64,000 nucleotides of DNA from Gnetum montanum (GCA_015680685.1 MNCI01012692.1:800-64799), one strand, 5' to 3'; numbered from the stretch's first letter, positions 11,368 to 24,000 are shown. Translations and numbers: made by a program. Notes: generated from the letters alone by a model not told the origin.

Positions 11368-14300
11368 CTTTCGTGGGTTGATCAAGACGTAAGGTCGAGG
11401 CGTTTCACCAGGGCCTTCGCTTGTGTCACTATCCTTCGCTTGAAAGGGCAACTCCACCCATGCATTTTTGATTTGAAGGTCATCTCGTTAGGCCAATCCC
11501 TTCATTGTATGATTGGTGTATGCATGAACAGGTGCTTCATCTTCAGAAGTTGTAATCTCTGAACCCTGCTCTATGTTTACATTGCTAATTGCTTTTGTTA
11601 CCACCCCGTCACCATGGATTATCACCTCCCTACCTACGTATGGTAAGTGGATTTCTTGGTGTATAGGCGAGGAGATGGCTTTGAGTTGTGCTAACCATGA
11701 TCTTCCCAAGATTAGGTTAAACCCGGGCATTTCTTCTACTACGACGAACGTTGCATCTGTGGGGAGCTCGTCCCCTACTACAAAGTTTACGTGAACTATG
11801 CCCTTCACCAGGACACGTGCCCCGTTGAAGGACCATAGATATGACATCGCTGTTGGTTTGATCTGGTCAACCAACCTTAGCTTATCTATAATAGGAAAGA
11901 AGATGATATTTGTGGCTGCCCCATCATCGACATGTACCCTTCGGATTCGGTATTGACCAACCTGAATTGTGATGAAGAAAGGTGCCGTGGTTACTTGACC
12001 CCCTTCGAGACCTTCCTTAATGGTGTCATTGCTGAAAGTTAATTGAGTTATTGCAAAATCCATGGGTACAGAGGAGAGTATGACCAACTGGATCACTTTC
12101 TCTTCTGCCGGCATGTTTTCATTGACCAGAATCACCGTTAACATGTAGACCAAAGCCTCACAGTGAGGGGCAGATGTCATGACTAGGTCGTATAGGCTTA
12201 ACATGGTGTTTTTCTACCTTAGGTCTTGCTCAACCAGGATGAGGGTGTCCAAGAAGTCTTGGCCACCCATCTGTTTGACACCCTCCTCTTCGATTTTCCC
12301 TAGAAGACAAATCTCCTGGGGGGAGACGGCCCCAGACCTAGGTTTAGATTTTTGGTGACAAGATGCCACAGGCCACGTAATCACATTGACCTTAATCTTT
12401 GGTGATGAAGGTCTAAAGTTAAAGTGAAAGGGTGTAGTTTTGGAGATACTTTTGATGGTATTCCCCTTCGATGCCTCGTCCACCAAGTAGGTTTTTTATG
12501 TTATGGGGCGAGGAGGTCATTTAATGTTGTTTCACGAGGTGGGGGCTGTCGAAGAAGTTGGCCCCCTAATGATGAATGGAGCTAGAGGTGTTAGTTAATG
12601 GGGTCATGTGGCCTCGCTAACAGGTAGTGCAGAGGTAGCTGCCCATGGTGGAACTTTCAGAATGAAGGACGACTGCAAGCTTGGACTAGCCATCGGTGGC
12701 ATTGGTGCTCTACGCTAAGGCACACGAATCACAAATGGCTGGAAGGGTGTCGTGGGAACATTGTCAATACTGATGGCATTGATTATGTAACTGGAATTAT
12801 TGGCGTTGAGGGGATCTTTGTAGACATGCATTGATTGGTTTTCAGGACATACTGGGCTACTTTCATCTAGCACCAACTGTCCCAGGTCAATCAATCTTTG
12901 AATGTCATCTTGCAATGATAGACAATAATCCATGGTGTGATCACATAATTGGTGGTAGTCGCAAAACCTGTCTAGCCTAAAACCCCTAGGAACTGGAGGC
13001 TCTTTGGGCAGGGCTAAAGAGGGATTTCTAAGGAGCTCGTAGTAGCGTCGATGTCTCATGTTTGCTTCTTCTGACATACGCTTGTGTTGGATGTATCCTA
13101 CTACCAATAGTTTCTTTAGGAATTCTGAAGGTTTGAGAGGCAGTGGGGTGTACTTTGAATGACCTTTATGTTTGAAGTTGGGTTTCACATATGTAGATGT
13201 CTTGGATGCAAGCGCGACAGGTTGTAATGCTTGGCCTAGTTTGGGCATTGAGTTGGCCGCAGGTGTGGACGGTTTCTTGTTATTCTTGTTTTCTCTATTG
13301 CTATGTTTGGGCTTAGCCTCAACTGCCACAACTGCCACCATGGTTTTTGGGGCCTTACCCTTGTCCTTTTTTGTAAAACTATTTTTGTAAGTGACATAAG
13401 CCGGGTCTTTTCTTGCCTCGGCCGCGTCTTGTATGCTTTTTGTCTAAGCAAAAGCATGGCTAAGTGAGCATGGAGTGAGGTAGTATAGTTTTGACTTGAT
13501 GAATTTGTTCACCACACCCTTAAAGATGGCTAACAAGTGAGCCTCCGTGATAGGTTCATGGATTTCATTAAGGGTTGCACTCCAACGTTGAATGAATTTT
13601 TGGACTGGTTCTAGCGAATCTTGCTTTACACTCATCAGCTGATCCAGTGTGGTTTCTGGCTTCAAGTTATATTTGAAGTTTGTCACAAAATGGGTCAAGA
13701 GTTCTTCCAAAGTCGAAATGGATGAACGTGGCAACACGTGATACCAATCTAGGTTTTTCCCATCTAGGGACATGGTGAAGATGCAAATGATCGTATGTGG
13801 CCATTGTTGCAGGAACAAAGACTCTGACTGGAAAGTGACGAGATGTGTATTGGGATCTCCTTCTCTATCTTACTTCGTGAAGTGCAGGAGGGATATCCCG
13901 GGTGGTAATATCAAAGCAGGGATTGTAGGGTTGATGGGGTCATCTTGATAAAAGTCCATGACTTGTATTGTATCAGACCCAATAGCTTTGAGGCATTTTA
14001 CTTCCTCGGTTAGGGTCCGAATGAGCTGAAATACTTAGTCTAGACCCAACAACATTGTATATGGCTGAGGGACTGCAGAGGCAACCCCCACATGTGGCAT
14101 GCTAGGGATGGCGATTTGACCCATCGACTGTGCTATTGGGGCCACCCCTGCTAAAGGTGTCACTTGCATTGTCCACCATTTGGTTGGTGGTATTAACGGA
14201 GCAGTAATAGCAGGTTGAGTTGTCGAATAGGCATCTTGGATCATTGGCGGGACAGCCCATGGCCCCGTGCCAGGATGTACCATCTGCGTGGTCGAGTAGA

Positions 14301-15155
14301 CTTGAGGGCGAATGTAGTGAGACATCTGCGATGGTTGCAAAATAGACGAAGAAGCGAGCAGAGTCCACCATGTGGATGGGCCTGGGCCCATCACAGTGGG
14401 TGGTTGGATGCATATGTAAGAATTGGTATAGGAGTTATCTGCGGTTTCAAAGTAGGTATAGTATGGACATGCGGTAGGGTAGCCGTGATAGGCATGTTGC
14501 GTATTGTGGTAGCGTGCTGATAAACAGTTTGCGGTGGCATGGTTGCTGCGGGTGCAATCGAGCAATAGGGGTGATGAGGTGCTGGGAACATAGCATGGCT
14601 ACCCATTGCAATTATGGCTATAGGCTGCTGAAGCATGGACATGATGACAAAAGGGGTGACGACAAGTAGTGGGTTGGCCTAGAAGGACTAGGTAGGTGGG
14701 ATAGGAACGGGATTGGCTAGGCCTCCCTTGTTAGATTGGGAATTGAGCTTCTCCTGCCCATCTTGAAAGGTGCCATCCTAGTTGGACACTGTGTCTTGTT
14801 TCTTCCTAAGCCTTGTCAACTAGATTAGTTGATCTAGCAGCCTTTGGTATGCTTGTGTTAAAGGAAGAGAAATGTCCTAGTTAGGAATGAATTCCTCCCC
14901 GTTGTAGTAAGTGAACTTGAAGCTACATTTTTCTTCAAGTTCATGTAAATCCAAGGGTAGGTTAGCCTACACCTTTGCACAAAGGAAACTATAATGCTCA
15001 TGTTGCTGGGCTAGTCCCTTAGGTCAATTTTGGATTCTGAGAGACCGACGTGCTTCTGGCATTGGATTCAACTATTGTTCAGCACCGGTAGTGCCTTGGA
15101 CCACGAAAGCCACCTCTGTGTTGGAGGCACCAACGGCAGTGATGGCAGAAGCCAT
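11368..15155 (-). pseudogene. gag-pro: gag-protease (copy A)
   Basis: Gag is the structural protein that forms the particle; the aspartic protease matures it. The start is the ATG at 15155-15153 (MASAITAVGA), which has a counterpart in copy B. Early stops (TAG, TGA) follow. Domains: N-terminal part to about 14650, a Pro/Gln/Ala-rich stretch (14642-14035), a capsid-like core (13818-13444, LDWYHVLPRSS), and a basic linker then a zinc-knuckle-like CDYHQLCDHTMDYC (about 12960-12920). The protease frame is 12204-11488 with the active-site motif VDDGAATNI near 11925 and the flap-side LILGRSWL. The frame continues past one TAA to the splice donor at 11368. At least five stops or frameshifts make it inactive. 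Confidence 0.8.
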
Positions 15156-15989
15156 CGTCAAGCAAGTGGTTATGCAAAAAAAATGCTAGAAAATGTAGAA
15201 GAATAGAAGGATTTAAAAATGATAACATGTGGCTTTACGTCTTGCAGGATCCTGGAGGGACTATCGAGGGGATCGACTTGGACCACACAAGGTGCAAACA
15301 ACCTCAAAGGGTGTCACATTTTTGCCTATGCTGGCTAGGGTGTAGGATGCATGTAGGACTACTGTAAATAGAAGGGGCAAGTTAAATCATCATCGAAAGG
15401 CTTATTATCTCATAGGGTTCCGGTGGAACCATCAAGGCAACCGATCTACACCACATGAAGCATAAACAACCACAAAGGGTGTTGAGTCTATGCTAATGCA
15501 AGTCGAGGTGTGGAAGGCATACGAGACTACCGTAAGATGAGAAAATTAACTAGTGACTAAGTAAGCTTTGTGTCTCACAGGATCCCAAAGGGATCGTCGA
15601 GGTGACCGGTCTGTACCACACGGAATGGGGTATAGAACGTAGGCAAGACAATTGTAGGATGGGCAAGCTAGCTAGCAATCAGGTAGGCTTTATGTCTCGT
15701 AGGGTCCCAAAGGGACTATCCAGGTGATCGATCTGCACCACACGAGATGGGGTGCAGCACGCATGCAAGACAATTGTAGAATGAGCTAGTTAACTAACGA
15801 TCAAAGGCCTTGTGTTCTGTAGGGCTCTCGGGAAACCATCGAGGTGACCGATCTACACCACATAGAGCGCAAACAACTACAAGAGGGTGTCGCGTCTACG
15901 CTCATGTGTATTAGTGTGTAGAAGCCTCACAGAACTACTGTGACACGCAGCAAAGGAACCAAAAGGCCCTCCTTCTAGCACTAGAGAAC
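15156..15989 (-). repeat. 5' leader with palindromic tandem repeats (copy A)
   Basis: Between gag and the primer-binding site lie five related units starting near 15231, 15399, 15564, 15686 and 15806 (spacing 168, 165, 122, 120 bp). Each has a palindrome, such as GATCCCAAAGGGATC (15581-15595) and GGTCCCAAAGGGACT (15703-15717), then GATCTACACCACA-like sequence. Copy B keeps one such unit near 30145-30230. Confidence 0.75.
15965..15983 (-). other. Primer-binding site (copy A)
   Basis: Minus-strand TAGTGCTAGAAGGAGGGCC, six bases from the LTR end. Copy B has TGGTGCTAGAAGGAGGGCC at the same place (30306-30324). The TGG start is typical of sites pairing with a tRNA 3' CCA. I have not identified the tRNA. 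Confidence 0.6.
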
Positions 15990-17785
15990 TGTAGAGACTG
16001 AAAACGTTGGCTGCTGGAAGAATGCCGGGGTCGACGGACGCAACAGTTCCAACCCCCTACCCGCAAGAGGGTGCTGCTGGGTGTGTGTGAACATGGGGTG
16101 CCCTGAATGGTTTGGTCAATTAGGTAGGGACTTATGTCAACGTCAATATAGCCTTTTTCAATATAAATTGTACGAATTGCAAGATAGTGCTTACGGGTAG
16201 ATACAGTGGAAAAATAAAGAAACTATAAAAATGCGACAGTAATGTGAAATAATGAATAAAGTAGAGATGCGATGGTAATACAAAGTGATGCTAAACACGA
16301 GAAACGTAAATGCGGCAGTAATACAAGATGATGCTTGAAGGTAAATAAGATAGAAAATAATGCAAGAAAGCTAGATAGTAAATGAGAGGTAAAGTGAGAT
16401 ACGGTTAGAAACATGCACCGCTTTAGAGCTACAAATCCATCTGGTCAGGGTGGATACAATCGACTGCATAGCGTGAAGGAGTGCAGAGGTTCCAAGGGTA
16501 ACCGAAGCGTGCCGGGAAGCAGAAAGGGCTATGTGCTTGTGCATAGACATTCACATAAAAAAATGCGGGATTCTACTAAGGTGGTAGAATGAAGGCCAGG
16601 ACCTTATGCTAGCAAAAAAGAAGGGGGAGGGAAAGAGCCTTTGCTTCTAGGGGGACGTGAAACCCCTTTTGAAAAATTGCTAACTTTGCAGATTTCTAGC
16701 CTCTTTACTTTTTCTTTCTTTTTCCAAATCATAGGTGCCTTTATCCTTCTTTCTTTAGCCAAGGAAAATTTCTTGATCAGGGGGGGTTTGTGTGCTATTT
16801 AGTCAGGATATTTATAGGGCTAAAGATAAGCAAAAGGGACCGTTTGAATGCTACATGCCATAGACTTGCATTACCTCACTGGCGTTGCTCGATCCATCTA
16901 TGACCGTTGGGCTTATAAGACTGTTGTGATGTGAACCTACCATGCAATAACTACGATCCTACTACGTTGCAATTGCACCGTCAGCTCCTAGAGACATGTG
17001 CCAACGGTCTGATTAGGTGGAGTGCATTGATGTCGCATGACCACCTGCATGCCGCACTATGCTTTGTTAAGTGGCTTGTTTGGCATGCCATAGCATCTTG
17101 CCGCACGTCCTACCATATGTCACATACTTGCTACGCGATGCTACGCTACGTAGCGTAGTGTAGCATAGCGACTGGCCTTAATAGCGACAATCTTGCTGAT
17201 TTGCAACCCATTTTCCTACGATGCAAGTTTTGCGAACTTTGCTGATTTCGCCTTTCAAACTACCTTCTATCCCTTCCGTAGGATTGCTACACCATGCTAT
17301 GCCATGTAGCTTAGCATAGTGTAGTAGCAGACATAGTTCGCCGCTTCCTGGCGAAAAGAGACATCACTGCAGAACTTGAAGTTGGGCAAAGGGAGCGGGT
17401 AGTGAAGTGGTTGCTATGCTATTCTGTGTGACATTGCATAGCATAGCATTTCGTTCTGCCATTTTTTTCTGAAGCTTTCTACACTACATATTGTAGCAAA
17501 GCGTAGCAGGCTTCGTGACTTAGAGAACTTGCCGATCTATTTTTTGTGCACCCAGGATACTGCTGCCGATTCTACACATCATTTCTAAGTAGGATGCCAG
17601 ATGTTTAGGCTACTTTAGTGGGTGGGCAAGTTGGTAAAAAACATGTCCATGCCCAAAGTAGAAAATTTGCCAAACTGGTCATCTTGGACTCAAAACGTTC
17701 TTCTCCCGATGAACTGCCACAGTGCTATGTGGACTGCAAGAGCCTGATGAGGCTAGGATGACCCTGCATTTTTTAGGGTGTTTCA
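15990..17785 (-). repeat. 5' LTR of copy A (1,796 bp)
   Basis: Plus-strand edges are TGTAGAGACTG and GGGTGTTTCA, giving the standard TG...CA ends. The left side abuts the primer-binding site. The right side abuts unrelated DNA. TATAAATA (minus) is at 16809-16816. Palindromes of TGCTA/TAGCA are at 17141-17158 and near 17308, 17440 and 17503. Confidence 0.85.
16809..16816 (-). promoter_or_regulatory. LTR TATA box (copy A, 5' LTR)
   Basis: TATAAATA on the minus strand, in the LTR that would drive copy A. About 970 bp of U3 lie upstream (to the right), including the palindromes. Confidence 0.65.
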
Positions 17786-18669
17786 ATAGTGAGATGAGGT
17801 GAAGTATAGAAAGGGATTGTAGAGATTGGGACGTGAGGTAACTAACCCAAGACACAGTGAATCCTGCATGAAAAGCATGATTAAGGTGTTATTAACCCAT
17901 TAGTCTAAGATCAGGACCAAGTCCATCCTTCAATCAGTGACATCGCATTGTTTCATCCCATGATGAGCAACTATGAGAGTACCATAACAACAAGGTGTAT
18001 GATCACTTGGTGTTTTATGCAAGGAAGGAGTGATTTATGTTTTGTGGCATCTTGTTTTTCTCTTTTTCTTCTTTTTTCTTCGAATACTGAATCCAAAGAA
18101 ATCACCAACCTTCAAGGATGGGTGCATGTCTTTCCAGTGGGACCCCCTAGAATAGTGTTTAACTTTTGAGTGCCCTTTTTGATTACTCTTACTCCCATTT
18201 TCATTAGATCTACAAGGATCTTAGTACAACCACGTTGCATGATAACTCCCACAGACTTCACCAAAGAGAATCCACAAGTCGCCTTGATGTCACATCCTAA
18301 TCATTCCCTCTTGGTCCATCCTTCTTCATTCTGGGTACAATAAACACAAAATTAATTTTAAGTTTAGAAATATCAAGAATATCACTGTACCCTCGAACAG
18401 AACCTCTTTATTTGTAGAATGGATGAGTGGGTGTAATGGGCTCACTGTTCCAAATAATTGATCACTCATGACTTAATAAGCTAAAACACACCTCAACCAA
18501 TGATCCACATGAGTGTTTTATTCATTGATGAGATTACTTACAAAAGCATAAAAAGATAAAAACATAAAAAGGTAAAAAGATAAAACAAAAAAGTTGAAAA
18601 ATGAAAAACTGGAAAACAAAAATTTGTAAAATTAAAGAAAATGAAAAATATTTATTAATCNGATTAGGA
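17786..18669. other. Non-coding interval, no gene seen
   Basis: AT-rich DNA with no frame matching any retroelement domain. An A-rich tract with repeated AAAAAGATAAAA-like sequence lies at about 18540-18650, on the gag-distal side. Could be the 3' untranslated part of the gag-only element. Confidence 0.4.
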
Positions 18670-20416
18670 TGATGCCTCCCATGGTTGTGTTCATTGGGCT
18701 ATGTGGTTGTTGGAGTGTTAGTTGATGGCCCTGAAGAAGTTACATGAGGCGTTGGGTTCAAAGGTAAGGGTGCACCACATTGGTGGACTTGCGCTGGGTT
18801 GGAAGATGCAGTGGCCTCAAAATTGTGTTGTTCCTTCCTATGCCCATGTTTAAAGAAAGGACGCTTTTGATGTTGAGGAGGCTTTTCACTGCTGTTAGTA
18901 GTAGTAGCACAAGTGTTGTTCATGGGTTGTGTTGGTGTAGGTACATTAGGAATAGTTGGTGGCATTGTGGAAGGAGGGAAAAAAGGATGAGAATGTTGAA
19001 AGTTAGGAGGAGTGTAAGGTGCACAAGGTGGCAGTTGTGTTGGAGGTATGGGTTGATAGTATTACGGAGAATGGTAATTTGGTGAGATAGAGTATGGTGG
19101 CCTGAATGGAGAAATAGGATGTTGGACGTGATAAGCATTTGAGTTCGGAAGATATGAAGGGTTCCTCCAATCTAAGGGTGGTCTCCCCCATGACTGGGAT
19201 GGTTGCCACTATGATCAAACACAAGATCTCTGTATGAACTTTGGATGTAACGTGTTTCCCCAATGCTCATATAAATGTAACAATATTGGGCATTGGACTT
19301 TGGGGTGATCGTACAGGCATATGTTGCATTCATATGTATGACTGGAAATTGAGCACTTATTCCCTTCATTTTTTTCTCCGAATGTCTATTATTTTGTCCT
19401 GCTTCTTGGGTTGTCAAAACTCTATCTCCAATAATGTTGACACATTCTCCACACTTGTGATATATCTAGTCCAACATCTTATTCATCTTTTCCTTAGCTT
19501 CTTCTAATGATTGTTGTATTGGCAAAGATGATGTTTCCTCCTTGAGATTTGTTGATTTCTCCTTGTTATGATTAGGGACCTTTGTTAAGTTGAAATTTTG
19601 GTCCTGTTGATGTTTTTCAACACTCTCCGATGTAACTATTTCTCCTTCTTCTTTTGCTACCCACTTAATAAGCTCTTGGATTTGATGGGTTCGTAGTTCA
19701 TATAGTTGACCTTGGGCATACGTTCCTAAGGTCTCTCTCGTTTCATTACGTACCCCATCAATAATATGGTACATTAGCCTTTCCTTGGAAAACCCATGGC
19801 CCAGACAGTTGTTTAACAGTGTGTAATATCTTTCTAAGGCCATGTTCAAGGGTTCATGTTTTTCTTGTTTCCATCCTTGGATTTTTTTCCTCAAGGCTGA
19901 CACTCGTGCGTAGGTTTCATATTTTTTGTTAAAGGCTTCTACCATTGTTGACCAGCATTGTATCGAATTTGGTTTTAATGATATATACCATACTTTAGCT
20001 TGTTCAACGAATGTCATGGGAAAGAGCTTAAGTTTTTGCCACCCGTTATCAATGTTATTCCATGTGCAAGCATCGTAGAAGGCTAGTAAGTGTTGTTGCA
20101 GATATAAGTCATAGCCTCCTAAAAATTTGGGAAAGTTGCTAAAATCGAGCCTAGGTAGATGGCTCTCTTTACGATGCCTACGTGAGATTCGAACAGCCTC
20201 TTGTATTTGCGTTAAGCTTGTAGTGGCCAGTGGGGTTTCATCATCATCTTGTAAGTTATGCCTTCGTGCATTGTGATGATGTTGTTTCCGTTCATGTTTA
20301 TAAGAAACTCCCACTTTAGGTTGTATGCTCCAATCTTCATTATCATATAGTTCATTAGTTCTCCAATGAACTTCCTCACTATGTGTGGCATTATCGTGCT
20401 CTTGTAGGAGAGGCAT
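18670..20416 (-). pseudogene. gag: gag of the gag-only element
   Basis: An open frame of 316 residues (20416-19466) starts MPLLQEHDNATHSEE and contains a typical plant retrotransposon gag core: FPKFLGGYDLYLQQHLLAFY, then AKVWYISLKPNSIQCWS, then LERYYTLLNNCLGHGF. The Pro/Thr/Asn-rich C-terminal part continues after stops and frameshifts in 19417-18699. The core differs from the gag of copies A-E. The start lies 113 bases from the primer-binding site, a normal leader length. Confidence 0.75.
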
Positions 20417-20528
20417 TGTTGTGTGTGAATTTATGTGAATTTTTATAATTACTTCTCTTTAAGAGATATATCGCTAAGTTCTATACAGCGACCTTGTATG
20501 ATATAACTAATCTAGATAACTAGTACCG

Positions 20529-20546
20529 TCCCCAGCAATGGCACCA
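20529..20546 (-). other. Primer-binding site of gag-only element
   Basis: Minus strand TGGTGCCATTGCTGGGGA, very close to the TGGCGCCGTTGCCGGGGA-type sites seen in many plant Athila and Tat elements. It sits one base from the putative LTR start TG. Confidence 0.75.
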
Positions 20547-20547
20547 A

Positions 20548-20999
20548 TGATGAGTGGTAACGTACCCCTACACTCAACCATACGAATACAAGTGTAGCAC
20601 GTGCAATCCGTTCAAACTCTGTAGATGGACTAGTTGTGGCACCCAGACAGTTATCCTTCGGTCGCAATTTGCTGTCTTCCCACCTAGACTAGTATTGTAT
20701 TTTTCACGTATGGTTTAGTCCAGATGAGGTGTATGATATGTTCCTAATTCTAACACTACTTCTGAAGGCAGTGGAATGTAAGATTAACTAAGCTAAGCTA
20801 GGAGGAAAAGGTAAGGAAATCTAATCTAACCTAAGTGCGANGTGGTCAAACTGCCAAAGCTTCGCTACTTCTAACTACTAATTACCTAAACAAGGGTGAG
20901 CTGCTTCTTATTTATAGACATTACGACGGACTGCGATATCGCAACGAACGTGATATCGCGTATGTGATATTGCGGCCCATGCGATATTTCATCCCATCA
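20548..20999 (-). repeat. LTR of gag-only element (right edge approximate)
   Basis: Begins TGATGAGTGG next to the primer-binding site. The right end is set where sequence homologous to the antisense-gene leader of D and E begins (GCCCACA at about 21007); the nearest CA is 20998-20999. A TATAAATA on the minus strand is at 20909-20916, and four GCGATATC-like motifs follow (20933-20990). No partner LTR is seen. Confidence 0.5.
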
Positions 21000-21091
21000 A
21001 GCGCAAAGCCCACATCCAGAGCATAGTGAAATTATGCTGAGAGAGAGTGAAATAGCTAGCATAGCAACCGACAGCATCTGCGATGGAAGTG

Positions 21092-24000
21092 ATGGCATCC
21101 AAAGGTAAACGTAAACATTGAGGTCTTTCTAAAGTGGAAAAAATCAAGGACACTTTGGGGTGCGTAACTTAGGCATAGGTTGCAGTGTGGGAGGAGACTT
21201 CGTTTGCTCGGTAATTTATTACATTACCTTTGTTATTCAAATTTCCATAATTGATATTATTTAAATCCGTGTCTTTTGCCATCGTTTTAATTTTCATTTT
21301 GATTGCTATGCTACAACTATCGTTGGTTGGTCACAGTGACTGTATAGATGTTACGCTACACCTTCCATGCAGTATTGCCGTGGATGCCATTATTATGACT
21401 GCCTTGTTGTGGGGGTTTGGGCAAGCTTGCGCAGCTTAGCACATGGCTACTATAGTGTGCTGCCTTCAAGAGGATTTTGGCATTCTATGTGATTTGACAA
21501 ATGAGGCACGTGTCTAATGCAGTTCAACACGAGTTATGTTGTACAGCCGAATTATGGTTGGGACAGCTATAGCACAGTAAAGTCTTATTTTTCTACAATT
21601 TTGTAGCATTTTCACTGTGATATGTTAATATGTTGCAAGGTTTAGTAGGCTTGTCATGTTGTAATACTATTAAATATACAATACTGCCATGTTGCCGAAT
21701 TTGCTAAGTTTGTCATATTTCCCTGCTTGTCGTAGTAATGCATTGATTGCGTTGTTGCATTATTGCATGTCTACTACATTATATGTTATATAGGCAATGT
21801 TGCATTACGTGCAGTTTGATGACCTCGCTATGCTACAAAACTTGCTTTGTTGTTTGTTTGCATGCATTTGTTTGTTTTTTTTATGTATATTTTTTTATGT
21901 TTTTTATTTGTGACTGGGAAACCCTACTATGCTACATGCAATGAGAATTTCATGCTACACTATATGTAATGAGAGTGCTATGCTACCCTATATGTAATGT
22001 TTGCTTGTGCTCAATACTAATGTTTAGTTCTTCGTTGGTGTAGGGTTATGCTGAAACCCATTCTGATTGTCCTAGAAATTTTAGGAGTCCTGTGCTGCCT
22101 AAGAGAACCGGTGGCCAATGTCCCTCCTCCTCACACGCTTGTGGAGCAGCAGGCAGTTTGTTTCTGGGAGGGTGCACAAGACTTCCAACAATTTCTCCTC
22201 CAACACTTTAGTGTGATTTTTTGGTCACACTTGTTGGTGGAGATAGTAGCTGCAATCACAAAACCCTATTGCCTAGGGCAAACCTAGGTATTCTGAAGTT
22301 TCTGACTGATGGGTCAATTAGGGGCGGGTAGGTAGAGGGTTCCAACTAGCATCCAAAAAGCCTAAGATGCTTGAGCTAGATTTGGGAGATGCCAGAGTAT
22401 AAGTGTTACCACTTATAAAATATGTTTTTTGTTGCCTGCCACATGGGCACCTGCTTTTAGAACCCACCTGGGACCATGTACTATGCTGATGGGTGAGTTC
22501 TAAAAAAGTATTTCATCATGTAACCTATGTTGTGCTAGACATAGATGCTAACAGTGCATACATCTATTTTTCTTTTGTGCTACCAAGTTTTTTATTGATA
22601 GGAGTGGTCTTCACGGTGACACAGACACTTTGGTGTTGGCACAGATGGCCCTGTAGGAGTTTTCCTCCATTGGAAATGTGTGCACCAGTGTGATAGGCCA
22701 ATTTAGGGGCGAGTTCAAAACCTATCCAACTCAATATTCCCAATTTTTTGGGAAATGTAAATAAGCTGGTTGGTTGGATGGGGAATGGGCATCCCTCAGC
22801 CCTCTCACTGTTGAAGACATTTTGGTGGACCTTCCACCATTTACTATGCCATTCAAATCTGATACACTAAAGTGAAAATTCACTACTAAATGCTTGAATA
22901 ATATTTTTGTTTTTCTAACCCTCATACCCTTTTTGTTTTTTTTATCCTTTATTTTTTCTTATTGCAATTCATTTCAGCAGTGAAGAAACCCCAGGAGGTA
23001 ACTGTAATTATCTCTAGGTGCAACAAGACCAACCTCTTCTTTAAGTAGAAGGAAGTGGGGGAGACTTAGTGATGGCTCTACAATGGGGTCCCAACCATGT
23101 TGGTCCATAACCTTCAGGAGGTTGGGCTTATGGACATGTTTTTGGTGGTTAACCTGAGTGTCCCACCTACTGAGATGCTTTCCCTAACTGACTCCTTTTC
23201 TAAAAAGGTGGATCTCTTTCACACACGTATTCATGGTGTGCATGTGGTAATTGATGTCAATGATCAATTATTCATGGATCTTTTCGATGTACCCTCTAAT
23301 GGTCTCCCCATGGGAGAAAAATCTAAGAGAGATGCACACAATCAGGACGACATTGAGCAGTGGTTAGGGCTACCATGGACCAAAAGGGGATTTATATGGA
23401 GAAAGCCAAGCTATGGGTGGCCAAAATGGTTTACCCTATCTTCCGTGTCCATGCCTTCCTAAAGTTGTTATCCCAAGGAAAAATCATTGAGATTGAGCAG
23501 GCTCAGATAATGAGGGATGTCATGGAAGAAGGGACCTATTACAATTGGGCTAAGCACCTTTGCAGAGGCATGCAAGCTGATATGGTCAAGCTTCATGAGA
23601 AGCTTGAATCCCATTTCAACGTGCACCATGGCTTTTTCATAGCTTGCCTTCAGCGTTTCATGAAATTCTTGGTAGTTTGCGAGCATGAGGTCTAGGTACT
23701 ACACGATCATACCAAATCTTCAAACCGTGGATCTACCAAGTCTTCTACACCACCCGATCTCAGCATCGCCTAGAAGCTATTGGGAAATCATTCTCAATGA
23801 CGACCAAGGATTGCATGGTGCACAACTTTTTGGCCAAAGACAGCATGGGAGAGGCACCCCCAATCACCACTAGTAGTGTGACAAGGGGTGGATGCCTCAT
23901 TGCGGAGATGGTAACTACCAAGCTACAACACAAGAGGTCTCTCCCTACTGATGAGACCCCCCGTACTAATGAAGAGAGGGGGAAGAAGCTACAATTTAAG

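Larger units (their letters stand above)
154..17785 (-). mobile_element. Copy A: near-complete Tat/Ogre-like Ty3/gypsy element
   Basis: Minus-strand order is 5' LTR (15990-17785), primer-binding site, repeat-rich leader, gag-protease (15155-11368), a presumed intron holding an antisense gene (11367-5847), RT-RNaseH-integrase (5846-2373), 3' untranslated region, polypurine tract and a truncated 3' LTR (154-1104). The second RNase H domain and the protease/RT intron point to the Tat/Ogre branch. Every open frame has stops or frameshifts, so the copy is old. The outer end of the 3' LTR is lost, so no target-site duplication can be tested. Its LTRs resemble each other more than those of copies B-E and lack the GCCAAC-rich tract of the latter, so A seems to be a separate subfamily. 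Confidence 0.85.
17786..20999 (-). mobile_element. Gag-only LTR-element remnant
   Basis: A different element from copies A-E. In minus orientation it has an LTR (20548 to about 20999), a primer-binding site of the TGGTGCCATTGCTGGGGA type (20529-20546), a gag gene (20416-18670) and about 880 bp of non-coding DNA ending at the LTR of copy A. I see no protease, RT or integrase and no matching second LTR. It may be a gag-only non-autonomous element or a truncated Athila/Tat-type element. Two single Ns (18661, 20841) mark assembly joins. Confidence 0.55.

Noticed and set aside
14215-14520. Plus-strand frame of 101 codons opposite gag
   Set aside because: It is the reverse of the Pro/Ala-rich gag part; codon pattern belongs to the minus strand and it is not conserved in copy B.
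18780-19085. Plus-strand frame opposite the gag-only gag
   Set aside because: Mirror of the low-complexity gag C-terminal region, Arg/Trp-rich as expected from reverse Pro/Thr/Asn codons.
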